Source: Gemmobacter serpentinus
GTDB lineage: Bacteria; Pseudomonadota; Alphaproteobacteria; Rhodobacterales; Rhodobacteraceae
Direction: 5' to 3'
Assembly: GCF_008973825.1 (NCBI RefSeq)
Contig: NZ_WCHR01000025.1
Location: 1-60,269, forward strand
Length of the DNA: 60,269 nucleotides
Positions 9,106 through 17,800 of this stretch are shown here, piece by piece. Every line of letters starts with the position of its first letter. The stretch's first letter is position 1. Under the pieces are notes generated by a model. That model saw only the letters and a list, made by a program, of their open reading frames with translations, had not been told where the DNA came from and did no database searches. The translations under genes and the position numbers were made by a program.

Positions 9106-9908
9106 TGCTGGTCAACGTCACGCAAGGCGACAGTCCAGTCATTCTCGGCCTGCCGCACGGGGGGACGTATGTGCCCGACGCGCTGATGGCCCGGTTGAAT
9201 GACCGTGGGCGAAGGCTGTCAGACACGGATTGGCATATTGCTCAGCTTTATCAGGGGCTTTTGGCTGACGTTACGACAGTCGAGGCGACGTTTCACCGCT
9301 ATGTCATCGACGCCAATCGCGATCCAGCCGGGGCTTCGCTTTATCCGGGTGCCAACACCACGTCCCTGTGCCCGACAACGGATTTCGACGGATCGGATAT
9401 CTGGACCGCAGGGCAGGAGCCAAGCCCGGACGAGATTGCCGCCCGCCGGACGCAATACCACGCGCCCTATCACGACGCATTGGCCACCGAAGTAGATCGG
9501 GTGAAAGCCCGGCATGGTGTGGCGATTGTCTATGATTGCCATTCGATCCGCTCGACCATCCCCTTCTTGTTTGCGGGGCTGCTGCCGGTCTTTTCCATCG
9601 GCACCAATGACGGGCAGAACTGCGCGCCGCAGGTGTCGGACGCTGTCTCGGTGCCCTGTTTTGCGGCCACTCCGTTCGACACGGTGTTGAATGGCCGCTT
9701 CAAGGGCGGCTGGACCACCCGCCACTATGGTCAACCTGGCACGGGCGTTCATGCCATTCAGATGGAACTGGCCCAACGCGCTTATCTGGCCGCCGAGGCC
9801 GCACCTTGGACCTATGCAGCCCAGAGTGCCGCACCTTTGCGCGCGGTTCTGGCGCAAATCCTGCAATCCCTCGACACCCTTGCCCGTTCGGGTGTGCTCA
9901 ACCGCTAA
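9102..9908 (+). CDS. hutG: N-formylglutamate deformylase HutG
   Basis: HutG (268 residues) hydrolyses N-formyl-L-glutamate to glutamate and formate, the last step of the five-enzyme route. It belongs to the N-formylglutamate amidohydrolase family. The N-terminal '[10 protein letters not shown]', the central 'YDCHSIRS' and the C-terminal '[26 protein letters not shown]' block are family hallmarks. The ATG overlaps the hutH stop (ATGA). Together with HutF it shows that this organism uses the formylglutamate branch rather than direct formimidoylglutamase. Confidence 0.95.
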   Translation: MMLVNVTQGDSPVILGLPHGGTYVPDALMARLNDRGRRLSDTDWHIAQLYQGLLADVTTVEATFHRYVIDANRDPAGASLYPGANTTSLCPTTDFDGSDIWTAGQEPSPDEIAARRTQYHAPYHDALATEVDRVKARHGVAIVYDCHSIRSTIPFLFAGLLPVFSIGTNDGQNCAPQVSDAVSVPCFAATPFDTVLNGRFKGGWTTRHYGQPGTGVHAIQMELAQRAYLAAEAAPWTYAAQSAAPLRAVLAQILQSLDTLARSGVLNR

Positions 9909-9919
9909 AGGAGCCTTCC

Positions 9920-11602
9920 ATGCTTGATCGCAAGAACAGCCGCGACATCTATCCCGCCACCGGCACTGAAATCACCGCGAAATCGTGGCAGACCGAGGCC
10001 GCGATGCGGATGTTGATGAACAACCTGCATCCTGACGTTGCCGAGAACCCGCATGAGTTGGTGGTTTACGGCGGCATTGGCCGCGCCGCGCGGTCTTGGG
10101 GCGATTTCGACCGGATCGTCGCCACGCTGAAAGACCTTGAAGATGACGAAACCCTGCTGGTGCAATCCGGCCGGCCGGTCGCGGTGGTCCGCACCCATAA
10201 GGATGCCCCGCGCGTTTTGATCGCCAATTCCAACCTCGTGCCGCATTGGGCGACTTGGGACCATTTCAACGAGCTCGATAAAAAGGGCCTGATGATGTAC
10301 GGCCAGATGACCGCCGGGTCGTGGATCTACATCGGCACCCAAGGCATCGTGCAAGGTACCTATGAGACCTTTGCGGAGGCGGGCCGTCAGCACTTTGGCG
10401 GATCACTCAAGGGCAAGTGGATCCTGACGGGTGGCCTTGGCGGCATGGGCGGGGCGCAGCCCTTGGCAGCTGTGATGGCGGGGGCTTGCTGTCTGGCCGT
10501 TGAATGCGACGAGACGCGGATCGATTTCCGCCTTCGCACCCGTTATGTCGATGCCAAAGCGCGGACTTTGGACGAGGCGCTGGCGATGATCGCCGAATGG
10601 ACCGCCAAGGGCGAGGCAAAGTCGGTCGGCCTCTTGGGCAATGCCGCCGATGTGTTCCCCGAACTGGTGCGCCGGATGAACGCAGGTGGCGCACGTCCTG
10701 ATATCGTCACCGACCAGACCTCTGCCCATGACCCGCTGCACGGCTATCTGCCGCAAGGCTGGAGCGTTGCCGAATGGCGGGCCAAACAGGAAACCGACCC
10801 GAAGGCGGTGGAAAAGGCCGCTCGCGCCTCGATGTGCATCCATGTGGCGGCGATGGTGGATTTCTGGAATGCGGGCGTGCCGACGCTGGATTATGGCAAC
10901 AACATTCGGCAGGTCGCGCAGGAAGAAGGGCTTGAAAACGCCTTTGCCTTCCCCGGCTTTGTGCCGGCCTATATCCGGCCCCTGTTCTGCAAGGGCATTG
11001 GTCCGTTCCGCTGGGTGGCGCTGTCCGGCGACCCCGAGGATATCTACAAAACCGATGCCGCGATGAAAAAGCTGTTCCCGGAAAATGAACACTTGCACCG
11101 TTGGCTTGATATGGCCGCCGACCGCATCGCCTTTCAGGGTCTGCCCGCCCGCATCTGCTGGATCGGGCTCGGGGATCGGCACCGCGCCGGGCTGATGTTC
11201 AACCAGATGGTCAAGTCGGGGGAGTTGAAAGCCCCGATCGTGATTGGCCGTGACCATCTGGATTCAGGATCGGTTGCCTCGCCCAACCGCGAGACCGAAA
11301 GCATGAAGGACGGATCAGACGCGGTCTCGGATTGGCCACTGCTCAACGCGCTGGTCAACACCGCGTCGGGGGCCACTTGGGTTTCGATCCACCACGGCGG
11401 CGGCGTCGGCATGGGCTTTTCGCAGCATTCTGGCGTGGTTATCGTGGCCGACGGCACTGATGATGCTGCCAAGCGGCTGGAGCGCGTCCTGTGGAACGAT
11501 CCGGCGTCAGGCGTCTGGCGTCACGCCGACGCAGGTTATGAAACCGCAATTGACTGCGCCAAAGAACGTGGTCTGCGCCTGCCGACTATTCTGGGCAACT
11601 GA
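9920..11602 (+). CDS. hutU: Urocanate hydratase HutU
   Basis: HutU (560 residues, usual family length) adds water to urocanate to form imidazolonepropionate, using tightly bound NAD+ as an electrophile. Conserved stretches include '[12 protein letters not shown]', '[18 protein letters not shown]'-type residues near 140, '[15 protein letters not shown]' near 175 and '[15 protein letters not shown]' near 495. I chose the ATG at 9920 because AAAGGAG at 9907-9913 precedes it at good spacing; an upstream in-frame start would overlap hutG by 100 bases. Formaldehyde genes follow after 77 bp. Confidence 0.95.
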   Translation: MLDRKNSRDIYPATGTEITAKSWQTEAAMRMLMNNLHPDVAENPHELVVYGGIGRAARSWGDFDRIVATLKDLEDDETLLVQSGRPVAVVRTHKDAPRVLIANSNLVPHWATWDHFNELDKKGLMMYGQMTAGSWIYIGTQGIVQGTYETFAEAGRQHFGGSLKGKWILTGGLGGMGGAQPLAAVMAGACCLAVECDETRIDFRLRTRYVDAKARTLDEALAMIAEWTAKGEAKSVGLLGNAADVFPELVRRMNAGGARPDIVTDQTSAHDPLHGYLPQGWSVAEWRAKQETDPKAVEKAARASMCIHVAAMVDFWNAGVPTLDYGNNIRQVAQEEGLENAFAFPGFVPAYIRPLFCKGIGPFRWVALSGDPEDIYKTDAAMKKLFPENEHLHRWLDMAADRIAFQGLPARICWIGLGDRHRAGLMFNQMVKSGELKAPIVIGRDHLDSGSVASPNRETESMKDGSDAVSDWPLLNALVNTASGATWVSIHHGGGVGMGFSQHSGVVIVADGTDDAAKRLERVLWNDPASGVWRHADAGYETAIDCAKERGLRLPTILGN

Positions 11603-11679
11603 GATCACCTTGCCGCTTGTCAGATAACGCCGGCGGGAGAAGAACTCCGGCTTGCCATCCCTGTAGAAAGGAAGTCCCC

Positions 11680-12810
11680 ATGCGCACTCGCGCCGCTGTC
11701 GCCATCGCCCCCGGCAAACCGCTTGAAATCATGGAGGTAAACCTCGACGACCCGAAAGAGGGCGAGGTTCTGATTGAAATCAAGGCCACTGGCATTTGCC
11801 ACACTGACGAATTTACCCTGTCGGGTGCCGATCCCGAAGGGCTGTTTCCGGCCATTCTCGGCCATGAAGGCGCAGGCGTGGTCATCAAGTGCGGCCCCGG
11901 CGTGAAATCGCTGAAGCCGGGAGATCACGTCATCCCGCTTTACACCCCCGAATGCCGTGAATGCCCGTCTTGCCTGTCGCGCAAGACCAACCTTTGCACG
12001 GCCATTCGCGCGACGCAGGGCCAAGGGCTGATGCCGGATGGCACCACCCGGTTCTCCATGCTCGATGGCACGCCGATCTTTCATTACATGGGCTGTTCCA
12101 CCTTCGCCAACCATACGGTGATGCCGGAAATCGCGCTGGCCAAGGTGCGTGAAGACGCGCCGTTCGACAAGATCTGCTACATCGGCTGCGGTGTGACCAC
12201 CGGCATCGGCGCGGTGCTGAACACGGCGCAGGTTGAGATCGGTGCCAAGGCCGTGGTGTTCGGTCTGGGTGGTATTGGTCTGAACGTGATTCAGGGCCTG
12301 AAAATGGCCGGGGCCGACATGATCATCGGCGTCGATCTGAACAACGACAAAAAGGTCTGGGGCGAGAAGTTCGGGATGACCCACTTCATCAACCCGAAAG
12401 AGATCGAAGGCTCGGTGGTGCAGGCGATCGTTGATCTGACCAAGACCCCGTTCGACAAGATCGGCGGCGCGGATTACTCGTTCGACTGCACCGGCAACGT
12501 CAAGGTGATGCGGGACGCACTGGAATGCACCCATCGCGGCTGGGGCCAGTCGATCATCATCGGCGTGGCACCCGCTGGCGCCACCATCGAAACCCGCCCC
12601 TTCCAGCTGGTCACCGGCCGGGTCTGGAAAGGCACAGCATTCGGCGGCGCGCGCGGCCGCACCGATGTGCCGAAGATCGTCGATTGGTATATGGAGGGCA
12701 AGGTCGAGATCGACTCGATGATCACCCATATCCTCAAGCTGGAAGACATCAACAAAGGCTTCGATCTGATGCATTCGGGCGAAAGCATCCGGTCCGTCGT
12801 CGTATTCTGA
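11680..12810 (+). CDS. frmA: S-(hydroxymethyl)glutathione dehydrogenase (class III ADH)
   Basis: This 376-residue zinc alcohol dehydrogenase oxidises S-(hydroxymethyl)glutathione, the spontaneous or Gfa-made adduct of formaldehyde, to S-formylglutathione with NAD+. Catalytic zinc ligands are Cys40 and His62, and structural zinc ligands are Cys92, Cys95, Cys98 and Cys106. The nucleotide-binding GLGGIG motif is near residue 195. The ATG at 11680 has GAAAGGA upstream and gives the exact class III length. It lies 77 bp after hutU in the same direction with no clear terminator, which puts formaldehyde oxidation in the hut transcript. This is unusual, because histidine degradation itself releases no formaldehyde. 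Confidence 0.95.
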   Translation: MRTRAAVAIAPGKPLEIMEVNLDDPKEGEVLIEIKATGICHTDEFTLSGADPEGLFPAILGHEGAGVVIKCGPGVKSLKPGDHVIPLYTPECRECPSCLSRKTNLCTAIRATQGQGLMPDGTTRFSMLDGTPIFHYMGCSTFANHTVMPEIALAKVREDAPFDKICYIGCGVTTGIGAVLNTAQVEIGAKAVVFGLGGIGLNVIQGLKMAGADMIIGVDLNNDKKVWGEKFGMTHFINPKEIEGSVVQAIVDLTKTPFDKIGGADYSFDCTGNVKVMRDALECTHRGWGQSIIIGVAPAGATIETRPFQLVTGRVWKGTAFGGARGRTDVPKIVDWYMEGKVEIDSMITHILKLEDINKGFDLMHSGESIRSVVVF

Positions 12811-12870
12811 GATCACATTACCGGAACCGGACCGGCGCGTACTATCCGGGGAAATGGGAGGAGACACCAC

Positions 12871-13431
12871 ATGACCAAACCGAAATTGCACCCGGCACTG
12901 GACAGCGGCATCGCCGCGACCTCGCCGGATTTCACAGGCGGCACGCTTGTTTGTGCTTGTACCGACAAACCCGTGCGCGTGCGCGTCGAGGGCCAAATCG
13001 CCCACAACCACGCTTGTGGTTGCACCAAATGCTGGAAGCCCGAAGGCGCGATCTTTTCGATTGTCGGGGTGGCCCCGCATGACAAGGTGACTGTGCTTGA
13101 AAACGGTGACAAGCTTTCCGTTGTTGATCCAGCCGCTTTGATCCAGCGCCACGCTTGCCAGGCCTGCGGCGTTCATATGTACGGGCCCGTCACCCGCGAG
13201 CACCCGTTTCAGGGACTGGATTTCATCCATCCCGAGCGGTTTGAAGAAAAGGGTTGGGCGCAACCTGGCTTTGCGGCTTTTGTGTCCTCGGTGATCGAAG
13301 CGGGCGTTGATCCGTCGCAAATGGACGCCATCCGCGGCCAACTCAGGGCGATTGGGCTGGAACCTTCTGATTGCCTGAACCCGGGCCTGATGGACTATAT
13401 CGCAACTTGGACCGTTCAGCACCGCGTCTGA
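12871..13431 (+). CDS. gfa: Glutathione-dependent formaldehyde-activating enzyme Gfa
   Basis: Gfa (186 residues) promotes the condensation of formaldehyde with glutathione, supplying the substrate for the dehydrogenase encoded just upstream. Family zinc-binding cysteines are visible: Cys28 and Cys30 in 'LVCAC', Cys49, Cys51 and Cys54 in 'CGCTKC', and Cys96 and Cys99 in 'HACQACG'. The ATG at 12871 is preceded by GGGAGGAG, a strong ribosome site. It is the last gene of the hut transcript and converges on the LysR gene. Confidence 0.95.
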   Translation: MTKPKLHPALDSGIAATSPDFTGGTLVCACTDKPVRVRVEGQIAHNHACGCTKCWKPEGAIFSIVGVAPHDKVTVLENGDKLSVVDPAALIQRHACQACGVHMYGPVTREHPFQGLDFIHPERFEEKGWAQPGFAAFVSSVIEAGVDPSQMDAIRGQLRAIGLEPSDCLNPGLMDYIATWTVQHRV

Positions 13432-13446
13432 ACTGGGACATAAACA

Positions 13447-13474
13447 ACCGCAGGCAGGCTATCCCGCCTGCGGT
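13447..13474. terminator. Hairpin between gfa and lysR, possible bidirectional terminator
   Basis: ACCGCAGGC at 13447-13455 pairs perfectly with GCCTGCGGT at 13466-13474 across a 10-base loop. The 9-bp GC-rich stem lies between two converging genes and overlaps the last codons of the lysR gene. There is no T-run on either side, so classic intrinsic termination is not assured. Confidence 0.5.
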
Positions 13475-14394
13475 GCCGAAATCGCCTTTTGGCGGCGAGA
13501 AATTGTCTGAATCCAGTTCCGCAACTCTGCCCCAAATGGTTTTTCCAGCGCGCTCGGGTCCCAAGCCAGGGAGTAAGCCTGTGAGAGCTTGAGCCGGATG
13601 TCGAAAGGCACGACAAGCCGCCCCGAGGCGATATCTTCGGTTGCCATGGAAAGTTGTGCCAGCACGAACCCCCGACCATTAATCGCCGCGTCAATCGCCG
13701 CACTGGACATCGAAAAGGCAACCTCGCCCACAGCCTTCCGACGAGGTACGCCAACATGTGCCGCCCAATCGCCCCAGCCAAGTGCTGCACCCTGCGCGCG
13801 ATCCCATTCGATCCCCAAAAGCGGCGCATCGAGTATGTCCCCGGGCGTTTGCAGCTTCAGTCTTGCAAGAAGCGACGGAGAACAAGCCGGGACGACCCAA
13901 TCCGTGAACAACTCGGTTCGATGATCAAAGCGCGTTATCAGATCACCGTAAGACAGCCGAAAGTCTACCTCATCAGATCCAAAGCGGGGTTCGGTGTCGT
14001 CCCCGATCAAGCGCACTGTTGCGGTGGGATGTGACGATTGCCAGTCGAACAGTTGCGCGCCAATCCATTTGGAGGCCAGCGACGGCAGACACGAAATCGT
14101 CAGTGATGCCTCTGATCGAGCCCGCAGCATCTTGCTTTGTGCCTCGCGCAGCGCATCAAACGCAGCTTTGACGTCGTCATGATAGTGGCGCCCGCGTGTC
14201 GTCAACGCGATCGACTTGCCTTTGCGCTCGACCAGCCGCAGCCCGACCTCTGCCTCCGCTTTGCGAAGCTGCTGGCTGATCGCGCCGACTGTCACACCCA
14301 GTTCGGTTGCGGCCGCTGTAGCACTGCCAAGTCGGCCAAATGCCTCGAAGGCCTGGATCGCACGCATGGAGGGAAGTTTTTGCAAGTTCGTCAT
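13459..14394 (-). CDS. LysR family transcriptional regulator (GcvA-like)
   Basis: The 311-residue protein has an N-terminal winged helix-turn-helix ('SMRAIQAFEAFGRLGSATAAATELGVTVGAISQQLRKAEAEVGL', reported here only as the region of residues 9-52) and a LysR substrate-binding domain. The start at 14394 gives the normal LysR N-terminus; an upstream ATG at 14475 would add 27 unrelated residues. It is divergent from the Rieske operon with 111 bp between the starts, the usual position for a LysR activator of that operon. With the HutC-type site it suggests dual control: general histidine status through HutC and a specific co-inducer through LysR. Confidence 0.88.
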   Translation of the reverse strand: MTNLQKLPSMRAIQAFEAFGRLGSATAAATELGVTVGAISQQLRKAEAEVGLRLVERKGKSIALTTRGRHYHDDVKAAFDALREAQSKMLRARSEASLTISCLPSLASKWIGAQLFDWQSSHPTATVRLIGDDTEPRFGSDEVDFRLSYGDLITRFDHRTELFTDWVVPACSPSLLARLKLQTPGDILDAPLLGIEWDRAQGAALGWGDWAAHVGVPRRKAVGEVAFSMSSAAIDAAINGRGFVLAQLSMATEDIASGRLVVPFDIRLKLSQAYSLAWDPSALEKPFGAELRNWIQTISRRQKAISAPQAG

Positions 14395-14474
14395 TCCGGC
14401 AGAAGTAGAGTTTAGATTTTCTAAAATAGAACACAGAAGCAAGTGCTTTTTGAATCGGTAAATGCAGACTAGCA

Positions 14475-14490
14475 ATATGTCTACACATAA
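14475..14490 (+). promoter_or_regulatory. Putative HutC operator before the Rieske operon
   Basis: TATGT-CTAC-ACATA at 14476-14489 is a perfect palindrome in its arms. Its reverse complement is identical over 15 bases to the site in the hutF/hutI promoter. It sits 16 bases before the Rieske start codon, between the ribosome site and the likely promoter, where a bound repressor would block transcription. No second copy is visible 20-21 bp away, unlike at hutF/hutI. Confidence 0.75.
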
Positions 14491-14505
14491 AGCCGGGAGC
14501 AGATC

Positions 14506-15543
14506 ATGTACCTAACCAACAGCTGGTATGTCGCAGCGTGGGATCACGAGGTCGGCAAGGACCTTTTCCCAGTCAAGATGCTGGGCGAACAAATCGTGCT
14601 TTACCGGAAGACCAATGGGGAAGTGGCGGCCCTGGAGGACGCCTGCCCGCATCGCAAGCTGCCGCTGTCGATGGGTCGCATCAAAGGCGACACGGTTGAA
14701 TGCGGCTATCACGGTCTGACATTCAACAGCACAGGCACCTGTACTCGGGTTCCTGGAGTCGAGAAAATCCCGCATGTCGCCTGCGTGCGCTCTTATCCGA
14801 TCCATGAACGCTACGGCTTGCTTTGGGTCTGGATGGGCGACGCCGAAAAGGCCGATCCTGCGCTGATCTTCCAGGTGGACCATTGGGGCGATCCGGCCTG
14901 GGGCCTGAATCGCGGCGATTCGATGGCGATCGATTGCAACTATCTTTACATGACCGACAACTTGCTCGACCCGTCTCATGTGGCTTGGGTTCACCAATCG
15001 TCCTTCGGCAATGCCGCAACTGAAGAGGCGCCGCTGGAAACCACCATCGGCGAAAATGGCGTTACCGTTTGGCGCTGGATGCTCGATGTGGAGCCTGCGC
15101 CCTTCTATGCGCCCTATCTGAAGTTCAAGGGTAACACCGACCGCAAGCAACACTACGAAGTGCACTACCCAAGCCATGCCATCATCAAGGCGATCTTCGC
15201 GCCTGCAGGCAGCGGTGGCGAAGGCCGGCCGCTGCATGAGGACACGTTCCTGATGGACAGCTACAATTTCATGACCCCTATCGATGAGAACACCACCAAA
15301 TACTACTGGTTCCAGATGCGCAATTTCGCGCCCGACGACGCAAAAATCTCTGCAGAATTTGCCACCTCGGTGCGTGGTGCCTTTGATGAGGATCGCGCCG
15401 TTCTGACTGCAGTTCACAAGGGCATGGCCAACAAGCGCACGCCGAACCTTGATCTCAAGATCGACGTCGGCCCGATGCGCTTCCGCCGCAATCTGGCCAA
15501 ACTGATCGAGGCAGAGCAGGCACAGAAAGTCGCGGCTAAATGA
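14506..15543 (+). CDS. Rieske non-haem iron oxygenase, VanA-like demethylase
   Basis: This 345-residue oxygenase subunit is of the vanillate O-demethylase/Rieske monooxygenase type. The 2Fe-2S ligands are Cys47 and His49 (ACPHR) and Cys66 and His69 (CGYHG). The mononuclear iron site has His158 and His163 in 'DPSHVAWVH', with the bridging Asp155 and an acidic cluster at 294-296. Members of this group oxidise O- or N-methyl groups and release formaldehyde, or oxidise rings. GGGAGC precedes the ATG. It heads an operon that shares a repressor site with hut and lies next to formaldehyde genes, so I infer demethylation of a histidine-like substrate. The true substrate cannot be read from sequence. 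Confidence 0.92.
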   Translation: MYLTNSWYVAAWDHEVGKDLFPVKMLGEQIVLYRKTNGEVAALEDACPHRKLPLSMGRIKGDTVECGYHGLTFNSTGTCTRVPGVEKIPHVACVRSYPIHERYGLLWVWMGDAEKADPALIFQVDHWGDPAWGLNRGDSMAIDCNYLYMTDNLLDPSHVAWVHQSSFGNAATEEAPLETTIGENGVTVWRWMLDVEPAPFYAPYLKFKGNTDRKQHYEVHYPSHAIIKAIFAPAGSGGEGRPLHEDTFLMDSYNFMTPIDENTTKYYWFQMRNFAPDDAKISAEFATSVRGAFDEDRAVLTAVHKGMANKRTPNLDLKIDVGPMRFRRNLAKLIEAEQAQKVAAK

Positions 15544-16658
15544 CCCTGAACATCGACCAGGGTCTGCAAAGCAAAGCTGGGTTTCGCGGTCTGAGGGTTG
15601 CCGCAAAAATCGTCGAAAGCAGTCTCATCACCTCGTTTCATCTGGAAGCGGCGGATGGGTCGGCCTTGCCAGCCTTCCGTCCCGGTCAGTTTCTGGTATT
15701 CAAGATCCCGTCGGGCGACCCAAAAGGCTATGTGCTGCGCAACTACAGCCTGTCCGGCTCGCCCGACGATCACTGCCATTACCGCATTTCGGTCAAGCGT
15801 GAGCCGTCAGCAGGGCCGGGCCTGCCGGTCGGGCAAAGTTCCAACTACCTGCATGACAATGTCTGCGTCGGCGATGTCTTGATCGCCGACGGCCCGCGCG
15901 GCGAATTTGTGCTGGATGAGGCCAGTGACCGCCCGGTGGTTCTGTTTAGCGGCGGGGTCGGGCTGACGCCAATGGTGGCGATGCTGCACGCACTGGTCAA
16001 CCGGTCGGCCCGTCGCACCCTGTTTCTGCATGCCTGCGAAAACGGCGAGGTGCATGCCCTGCACGATGAGGTCAATGGTCTGATCAGCCAGCGTCCCGGC
16101 TTGTCGGCCCATTACTGCTATCGTGCGCCCAGTGCCGAAGATCGCATTGCAAACCGATTTGACAGTGAAGGCTTCATCACCCGCGACGTGCTGCAGAGCC
16201 TGCTGTGCCTCGACGATTACGATTTCTACCTCTGTGGCCCACCACCATTCATGCAGGCGATGTTCCAAACGCTGCGCGGCCTTGGCGTGGCCAAGGACCG
16301 CATCGCCTATGAATTCTTCGGCCCAGCCACGGTGCTTGACGCGGAGGTCAAGCCGAAGCCGGTCGCTCCGACAGCCGGTACCACTCCCGTGCCCGCAGTC
16401 GGGGCGATCACGGTCGAGTTCCGCAAATCTGGAATCGTTGCCGAGTGGAATGCCAGCGCGCAGTCGTTGCTGGCCTTTGCAGAAGATCACGGGTTGAAGC
16501 CGGAATTCAGCTGCCGCGCGGGCATCTGCGGCACATGCACGTCGCGGATCATTTCGGGCGAGGTGAGCTATTTCGAAGACCCGCTTGAAGATCTGGCGCA
16601 GGGCGAATTGCTGCTGTGTTGCTCGCTCCCAAAGACCGCCATCGTATTGGATCTGTGA
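15540..16658 (+). CDS. Oxygenase reductase, FAD/NAD(P) domain plus 2Fe-2S ferredoxin
   Basis: The 372-residue protein passes electrons from NAD(P)H through flavin and a plant-type 2Fe-2S cluster to the Rieske oxygenase encoded upstream. The FNR-type flavin motif RNYS is at 67-70 and the nucleotide motif GGVGLTP at 138-144. After a Pro-rich linker (about 270-290) the ferredoxin domain carries Cys325, Cys330, Cys333 and Cys360 or Cys361. The domain order, flavin first and ferredoxin last, is that of PaaE/KshB and flavohaemoprotein-like reductases. Its start overlaps the oxygenase stop by four bases. Confidence 0.93.
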   Translation: MTLNIDQGLQSKAGFRGLRVAAKIVESSLITSFHLEAADGSALPAFRPGQFLVFKIPSGDPKGYVLRNYSLSGSPDDHCHYRISVKREPSAGPGLPVGQSSNYLHDNVCVGDVLIADGPRGEFVLDEASDRPVVLFSGGVGLTPMVAMLHALVNRSARRTLFLHACENGEVHALHDEVNGLISQRPGLSAHYCYRAPSAEDRIANRFDSEGFITRDVLQSLLCLDDYDFYLCGPPPFMQAMFQTLRGLGVAKDRIAYEFFGPATVLDAEVKPKPVAPTAGTTPVPAVGAITVEFRKSGIVAEWNASAQSLLAFAEDHGLKPEFSCRAGICGTCTSRIISGEVSYFEDPLEDLAQGELLLCCSLPKTAIVLDL

Positions 16659-17800
16659 TGACCGCTTCGCCCAAAATCCAACCAAACCCCGGCGCGGCAT
16701 CTGCGGCCCTGATGGTCAATCCGAATGTGGCTGCTTTGCCAGCCTACAATGCAGGGATGTCGCTTGCACGCGCCCGGTTGCTCAGCGGGCATGACGATTT
16801 GGCACGGCTGGCCAGCAACGAAAATCCCGATGGCTGCGCGCCCGCAGTCCTGGCTGCCTTGGCGAATGGTGGTTTTGAGCCTTGGCGATACGCCGATCCG
16901 GCCTGCACCGCATTGCGCGAAGCTTTGGCCGCGCGGCTCGGAGTCGATGCAGGTGTGATTGTGGCTGGCAATGGGTCCGAGGAAATGATCGCCGCGATCT
17001 CGCGTGGCGTTCTGGTGGCTGGCTCGCAGGTGGTGACGGTGGTGCCAAGCTTTGGTCTGCATGAGATCGAGCCGCTGGCTGCTGGTGCCTCGGTCTTGAA
17101 AGTTCCGATGACGGTAGATGCAGGCTTTGATCTCGCGGCGCTGGAGGCGGCAATTGCCGCCGGGCCGCGCGTGGTGTTTCTGTCTTCGCCGTGGAACCCG
17201 GTTGGGCCCGCGCTGGATAAGTCTGCGCTGCAGCGCCTGATCGCAGCCGTTCGGCCGGGGACTTTGTTCGTTCTGGATGAAGCCTATTTCGAATATGCAG
17301 ATGCTGATGCACCCGACGGAATTGAAAGCCTGCGCAATAGCGGCATTGCTTTCGTTGTGCTGCGTACCTTTTCCAAAGCCTATGGTCTGGCCGGTTTGCG
17401 CGTCGGGTATGCAGTATGTTCAGACCCTGAAATTGCGCGGGTGATTACCGCGGCCAAGACCCCGTTCAACGTGAATGGGGCCGCACAAATCGCCGCGGTG
17501 GCAGCCCTTGAGGATGAGGCATGGATGACGGCCTCGGTTGCGCGCATCCGTTCCGAACGGGATCGCGTTGCGCTTGCCTTGGCCGGAATGGGCCTTCATG
17601 CTGCCGCATCGCAGACGAATTTCCTTTTCTTTGACACCAGGCACGACAGTTCCATTGTCGCCGCGGCACTTCTGCAAGACGGCATCATCGTCAAGGCATG
17701 GCGTGAATTGGGGTATGAGACATGGCTTCGCGTCACGATCGGCAAGCCTGCCGACAATGATCGGCTGATCGCCTCGCTCCAAAAGCAGGTGGCGGGATGA
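16658..17800 (+). CDS. Class I/II aminotransferase, HisC-like
   Basis: This 380-residue fold-type I PLP enzyme resembles histidinol-phosphate aminotransferase. Lys240 in 'FSKAYGLAGLRVGY' forms the Schiff base, Asp207 in 'LDEAY' contacts the pyridine nitrogen, and Asn180 in 'SPWNPVG' is conserved. The ATG at 16658 overlaps the reductase stop (TGATG). In this operon it could interconvert histidine (or a methylated histidine) and imidazolepyruvate. A biosynthetic HisC role is unlikely given the catabolic neighbours. The imidazole substrate is inferred from context. Confidence 0.88.
   Translation: MTASPKIQPNPGAASAALMVNPNVAALPAYNAGMSLARARLLSGHDDLARLASNENPDGCAPAVLAALANGGFEPWRYADPACTALREALAARLGVDAGVIVAGNGSEEMIAAISRGVLVAGSQVVTVVPSFGLHEIEPLAAGASVLKVPMTVDAGFDLAALEAAIAAGPRVVFLSSPWNPVGPALDKSALQRLIAAVRPGTLFVLDEAYFEYADADAPDGIESLRNSGIAFVVLRTFSKAYGLAGLRVGYAVCSDPEIARVITAAKTPFNVNGAAQIAAVAALEDEAWMTASVARIRSERDRVALALAGMGLHAAASQTNFLFFDTRHDSSIVAAALLQDGIIVKAWRELGYETWLRVTIGKPADNDRLIASLQKQVAG

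Noticed and set aside
11620-13422. A 600-codon open frame on the minus strand opposite frmA and gfa
   Set aside because: It is antisense to two proteins with complete zinc-site motifs, its product is rich in His, Arg and Asp as expected from the reverse of high-GC coding DNA, and it has no family features or ribosome site.
16658-17800. Interpretation of the aminotransferase as biosynthetic HisC
   Set aside because: It is translationally coupled inside a catabolic oxygenase-transporter operon with no histidine biosynthesis genes nearby; a catabolic transaminase role fits better.
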